The notes under the pieces: model-generated
The model's database searches: none
What the model was told of the DNA's origin: nothing
What the model saw: only the letters and a program-made list of their open reading frames with translations
Shown: one piece after another, positions 59,843 to 64,000 of the stretch
Layout: each line of letters opens with the position of its first letter
How positions within the stretch are numbered: the stretch's first letter is position 1
Made by a program: the position numbers and the translations under genes
NCBI GenBank assembly: GCA_025201765.1
Contig: MU623398.1
Location: forward strand, 1 to 64,000
DNA length: 64,000 bases
Origin: Daldinia sp. FL1419
Taxonomy: Eukaryota; Ascomycota; Sordariomycetes; Xylariales; Hypoxylaceae
Direction of reading: 5' to 3'

Positions 59843-60590
59843 CTTGTTTATATAGGGGTAGGTTGGAAAACGGCTCTACGCGCTACATCACCATTAATGG
59901 CTGCGTGCCGTTAAATCAGCTGTATATATTTAAACTATGCTGCGATTTGGCTATAAGTCAAGAAGCTTTGAAAAAAGGGTTATAGGAATTCAATAAATGC
60001 AGCTTCGAAGCTTTAATAAGTGATGCCATCCCACTGGGCATTTTCATTGGTCTCCTTAGGTGAAGTTATTAGTCTATATTTTTTTAAAAATGGTTATTTT
60101 AAGCGTGCCCTACTTGTAGCCACGCCCTAAGTACTAGTAGCAGAAGGGATAGTGAGGTCCAAAGACATGGTCCAGAGTCGACGATAAAAACTGAATACCT
60201 ACCTACCTAGGTAGATGCTGAGAATTATCTATCAGCATCCCTTGGGTTAAGTACCTATTGATCACGTAGAGCCCGGCCTCAAATTTTCGTGGACGTGGAT
60301 CGAGCGCTACGACACGCTGACTCTACTACTCATACAATCTTCCAAGTCCTTACAATGCATTGTTGGGATACTAGATGTGAGACATCTGGAATAAAGACCA
60401 TGTTCCATAGGTATGTGTAACTCTGTATTTTAATAGACAATGAAGAGTTGCGAAACAACAGTATTGTTTCCATACTCCTTGGTTTGATTTGTAGTATAAG
60501 TGTTCTAGAAGCATGCTGATTGGGGATTTCTTAGTATCGTAAGACACAAACTAAAGATATTCCGACGACAACGCTCAAAATCATATCACG
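59843..60590. promoter_or_regulatory. Intergenic region upstream of the NRPS-like gene
   Basis: Contains the 3' UTR of the sulfotransferase-like gene and the promoter of the NRPS-like gene. TACCTACCTAGGTA lies at about 60198-60213, followed by an inverted repeat GATGCTGA/TCAGCATC (60214-60221 and 60232-60239). No TATA box is clear. Confidence 0.4.
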
Positions 60591-63551
60591 ATGACAGTTT
60601 CTGGGTTTCTTTCGAGACTAACTGAAAAGCTCTTCAGAGGCACGGACTTCGACTTCGACGAAGAAAAATGTAGTTCTCTTCAAGACCTGCTTAAACAAAG
60701 GGCTGAATCTTCTTTTGGACGATATCTATTCTTTTACGGCCCGGGAGATGGCGGGAGGGCTGCTAAGCAAGTCTCATATGAATTACTGTACCGAGAAGCC
60801 ACAAGAAATAGCCACATGTTGACATCTCTACCAGGCTTTGAAGAAGAAAACCCCGTTCTTTTGTACCTGGATGACCATTGGGACGCTATTCTTTGGTTCT
60901 GGTCCGTCCTTCTTGCAAATGGAATACCAGTACTACTTCCCCGCCTAAGTGATGTGGAAACTTATAGAGAAAGACATCTAGAGGGCCTCTCCGAGCTCTT
61001 TAAATCATCGATTTGCGTTACGAAGGCCGAGATGTTACCTATGTTCAAGGGATGTACTCATTCTCTTAAGCTCCATTCGGTTGAATCTCTTCTTGACTCA
61101 GGGGTAAGCAAACAGTCTATAGCACGTACCTACACCTACTCTCGGGAGGAAAAGAAAATGAGACTCTTGTCTACACCAAAGGAAGAGAGGGACTTGGCCT
61201 TTTTGCTGATGAATTCGGAAAACCTAAGGATTCCCAAAGCTATTTGTCTCAAGCATGGACAGATCTTGACTGCTATCTCTAAGAAAGCTTCAGTACGTCA
61301 GCTTCCCCAAGACGGAGCCTTCCTTAACTGGATGAGACTCGATAATTCAGAGAGCCTGATAGATACACATTTACAGGCGCTATGTTTGGGCGTTGATCAG
61401 GTTCACGTCCGCCCAGCTAATATCGCCAAATCCCCGATGCTATTCCTAGATCTACTAAGCAAACATCGTGTTTCCCGTGCATTCGCGCCAAATTCGTTCC
61501 TCGCAAAGCTGGTTGCAACATATAAAGATGTCCCGTTTTCACCCCTAGACTGGGATTTTTCTGGTTTGGTCCTCCTCGTATCCGGAGGCGAAACCAATTA
61601 CGTGCCCACCTGTGTTGCGGCATCATCATTACTTGCGCGATATGGCGCCCCACGAGATGTCATTACGCCTAGTTTTAGCATGCCCGAAATATGCGGAGGA
61701 GCGATTTTCAACTTGACTTGTCCGAAGCGGGAAGTTTCTCATCGCGATGTTCTGGCACAGTCAGGTTGTTGCATGGACGGTATTGAAATACGTTCCATGG
61801 ATATTACCGGATTCAAGGCTATGCCGTGGAGTGCAGGCAACATTGAGGTACGCGGTCCTATAGTATTCGAAAATTACTATCGGAACTCGACTGCAACAGA
61901 TGAAGCATTCACCTCGGATGGCTGGTTCCGGACAGGCTATATGGGAAGGATTGATCTCGGGGGAGAGGTGTATGTAAAGGGACGATCTAAAGAATTTATC
62001 AATATCAACGGTGTAGATATATCTGCGGAAAATATACGAGCACCGCTTGAGGCGGCTCTCGAGGATACCAGCGTGTGCAAAATTATCTGCTTCGGATCTA
62101 AAGCCCTCGGAGCTCCTTCGGAAAGAGTTACAATCGCGTACTTCACACAAGAATGGCCACCCAAGGTAGAGGATATGTTTAAAATAGACAAGCTCTCCCA
62201 TAGGGCATGCGAGATGATCAACCCATCGTGTAAACCGTTAGTATTTGGGGTGAGCCCGAAGTCGTTTCCATTGGTCACCGCGGGCTACAAGCCCATCGCT
62301 CAATGGATCGCAAAGGAAAGAATGAGACCGGTATTCGACTCGGGTGCTTTTGATGAAGATATTGATTTTCATTCTAAGCGTATCCTCGAATTTAAGGATA
62401 ACTTCGACAACAACTCCATAGATGCGGGAGTAAAGGAGGCCGAAACACTCCTACGGAAAGACATTACAGAGACTAAAGAAACCAGGAAATTTAATTATCT
62501 TGGTGCCGATATATCTCTTGCCGACATGGGATTTACTTCGATAGATATTATTCGGTTGAAAGCCCGCATTGAAGCTCGGCTGGGTACCACGGTGGCGACC
62601 ACGACGATTATGAATAATCCTACCGTACAAGCACTAGCAGCTGCCTTGGCTAATACAAGTAAGCAAGAGGAGGAATATGACTACAACCCAGTTGTCGTCT
62701 TGAACCCTGCGGGTATTAAAACGCCTCTTTGGCTCGTCCACTCTGAATTCGGCGAAGTACTCCCCTTTGTTGGTTTGGCTCAACATTTAGCAGGGAATGA
62801 CCGCCCAGTATACGCGCTTCGCGCTCGCGGGTTTGAGCCGGGACAGGATCCTTTCGCATCTCTCAACAAGATGGTGAATACGTACGTGACGGCAATTCGG
62901 GAACGACAGCCAGTAGGTCCGTATGCTATCGCAGGTCACGGCTACGGCGCTACGCTAGCCTACGAAATTACCCAAGGACTGAATAAAGACGAAAGGCTGA
63001 AAAGAGGCGAAGATAATGAGGTGAAATTCCTAGGCATATTTAACTTTCCGCCTTATATCGAGAAATTTATGCACGGACACGACTGGAATACGACCTTGCT
63101 ACAGCTCGCCGATTATTTGGGTATCGTGAAAGATAAAACTGATTTGAAGGACCCCGAAGCCAAGTCGTCATTTCAGAATGCGTCCCATACAGATGCCCTC
63201 TTGCGGATACTGGCGCTTGCTGATCACTCGCGCGTGGCGGCGCTGGGTGTGAATCAAGAAGGACTGGCCCGATGGACTAATGTTGCGCATGGCTTGCGCA
63301 CCATGGCGACAACTTACCAACCTATTAGAGGCGTTGCGAGTGCCGACGTTTTCTATGCCCAACCCCCTAAAGGATTTGCAGTGTCGCGTGACGATTGGGT
63401 GTATAAGAGACTTGATCAATGGAAACGCCTGTGTTGGGGGAGGACTCAATTTCATGAGGTTCAGGGGGAACATGATGATATGCTTGGGAAGGATAATATT
63501 TCCAACTTTGCTCAAAAGCTACAGGATATTTTGGACGCTAGGGGACTGTAG
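60591..63551 (+). CDS. NRPS-like A-T-TE protein with altered catalytic motifs
   Basis: One uninterrupted exon of 986 codons. An adenylation domain (about residues 25-600) is followed by a carrier domain (about 640-715) with DMGFTSIDIIRL around the phosphopantetheine serine, and a thioesterase (about 730-980). The order and length match the aryl-acid-dimerising family (atromentin-, terrequinone- and butyrolactone-type synthetases). The motif usually TSGSTGxxK reads MNSENLRIPKAI; the usual GWFxTGD reads GWFRTGYMG; the A10 lysine region reads LVTAGYKPIAQ; the thioesterase GxSxG reads GHGYG, with Gly in the nucleophile position. The His region GEHDDML remains. The carrier serine is intact. No stops or frameshifts are seen, so the protein is probably made, but adenylation and product release by the usual mechanism are doubtful. 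Confidence 0.87.
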   Translation: MTVSGFLSRLTEKLFRGTDFDFDEEKCSSLQDLLKQRAESSFGRYLFFYGPGDGGRAAKQVSYELLYREATRNSHMLTSLPGFEEENPVLLYLDDHWDAILWFWSVLLANGIPVLLPRLSDVETYRERHLEGLSELFKSSICVTKAEMLPMFKGCTHSLKLHSVESLLDSGVSKQSIARTYTYSREEKKMRLLSTPKEERDLAFLLMNSENLRIPKAICLKHGQILTAISKKASVRQLPQDGAFLNWMRLDNSESLIDTHLQALCLGVDQVHVRPANIAKSPMLFLDLLSKHRVSRAFAPNSFLAKLVATYKDVPFSPLDWDFSGLVLLVSGGETNYVPTCVAASSLLARYGAPRDVITPSFSMPEICGGAIFNLTCPKREVSHRDVLAQSGCCMDGIEIRSMDITGFKAMPWSAGNIEVRGPIVFENYYRNSTATDEAFTSDGWFRTGYMGRIDLGGEVYVKGRSKEFININGVDISAENIRAPLEAALEDTSVCKIICFGSKALGAPSERVTIAYFTQEWPPKVEDMFKIDKLSHRACEMINPSCKPLVFGVSPKSFPLVTAGYKPIAQWIAKERMRPVFDSGAFDEDIDFHSKRILEFKDNFDNNSIDAGVKEAETLLRKDITETKETRKFNYLGADISLADMGFTSIDIIRLKARIEARLGTTVATTTIMNNPTVQALAAALANTSKQEEEYDYNPVVVLNPAGIKTPLWLVHSEFGEVLPFVGLAQHLAGNDRPVYALRARGFEPGQDPFASLNKMVNTYVTAIRERQPVGPYAIAGHGYGATLAYEITQGLNKDERLKRGEDNEVKFLGIFNFPPYIEKFMHGHDWNTTLLQLADYLGIVKDKTDLKDPEAKSSFQNASHTDALLRILALADHSRVAALGVNQEGLARWTNVAHGLRTMATTYQPIRGVASADVFYAQPPKGFAVSRDDWVYKRLDQWKRLCWGRTQFHEVQGEHDDMLGKDNISNFAQKLQDILDARGL

Positions 63552-64000
63552 AAGCTCTGTAATCTTTTCATGCGGGTAATCTATCTTGGTAAGTATTGGT
63601 AGACCTTACTACCTAACTATCCCTTAACATAGTAAACCTACGCTACTCAAGTAGCTACTAGTACATAAGTTATATCTAGGTTCAAATTGTATAGAAGGGG
63701 GTTGGGTTTAGACTCCTCTCAAATATATAGGTTCACAGGGGGCCCAAAAGTTCCTAAACTTAGGAAAGCCTCGAGCTCATATATTATCAAAGCAGACATA
63801 AGTAAAATAATCTTATAAATTATAGATCATTAGCTACTCAGAGTGATAATAGCTCAGCTAACATCGGAGGGTATCTTCATTCTCATATCCACCATTTTCT
63901 CTAAACGCTTTTATTGTCCGACCGGTTGGAATGCTCTTCGACTTCGAGCTTGGACGCATCTCTTTTTCCACCTTCAGTAAGATCATGTCTTCCTTCTTCA
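63552..64000. other. Intergenic; possible gene start at the window edge
   Basis: The 3' side of the NRPS-like gene. An ATG at 63985 begins MSSFF before the window ends and follows a C/T-rich stretch, so a + strand gene could start there; it cannot be judged from five codons. Confidence 0.25.

Noticed and set aside
1..64000. CRISPR array, rRNA gene or telomere repeat
   Set aside because: No regularly spaced direct repeats with unique spacers, no rRNA segments and no TTAGGG arrays were seen.

Overview
The window looks like nuclear DNA of a filamentous ascomycete (Pezizomycotina, probably a Sordariomycete; the order cannot be fixed from sequence alone). Reasons: protein genes with short introns (about 54-133 bases) carrying GT..AG ends and CTAAC-like branch sites; a sharply bounded AT-rich block that reads as repeat-induced point mutation (RIP) of retrotransposons; fungus-specific families (Ntr2, Vps3844, a fungal F-box family, an NRPS-like A-T-TE enzyme); and a eukaryotic tRNA-Trp.

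Layout. Bases 1-9650 are an AT-rich, RIP-degraded repeat block. Translation through the stops shows at least two kinds of Copia-type retrotransposon: one on the + strand (integrase, reverse transcriptase and RNase H, about 1170-3830, with an LTR-like 3' end near 4056), one on the - strand (about 4100 to at least 6400, probably to about 8900), and a second + strand 3' end with its LTR (about 9200-9628). From 9.7 kb composition is normal. At 12.0-14.4 kb the spliceosomal genes SmG (- strand, four small exons) and NTR2 (+ strand) diverge from a 299-base intergenic region. A Vps3844-like membrane protein (-) and an uncharacterised, probably mitochondrial protein (+, four exons) follow up to 18.3 kb. 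At 20.4-26.4 kb lies a possible metabolic group: a degenerate cytochrome P450-like gene, an MFS transporter and an FAD monooxygenase. At 28.1-31.0 kb is a large protein with two cyclic-nucleotide-binding domains, an F-box and leucine-rich repeats. A gene-poor stretch holding a frameshifted remnant follows to 36.5 kb, then a multi-pass membrane protein (36.6-38.2 kb), a mitochondrial Bax-inhibitor-1/GHITM-type protein (39.1-40.2 kb), an F-box protein (41.5-43.2 kb), MsrA (43.6-44.4 kb) and a YbjQ-family protein (46.0-46.4 kb).

From 46.4 to 58.9 kb I find no supportable protein gene. This stretch holds simple repeats, two minisatellites, palindromes, a complete non-autonomous hAT-type DNA transposon (perfect 20-base inverted repeats and perfect 8-base target duplication) and a tRNA-Trp gene. 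The right end carries a sulfotransferase-like gene and a 986-residue NRPS-like A-T-TE protein whose reading frame is intact although residues in several adenylation motifs and the thioesterase serine position are changed.

The observations I rate highest are the NRPS-like protein with altered catalytic motifs, the exact hAT-type element beside tRNA-Trp, the CNB-CNB-F-box-LRR architecture, the degenerate P450-like protein, and the divergent SmG/NTR2 pair.
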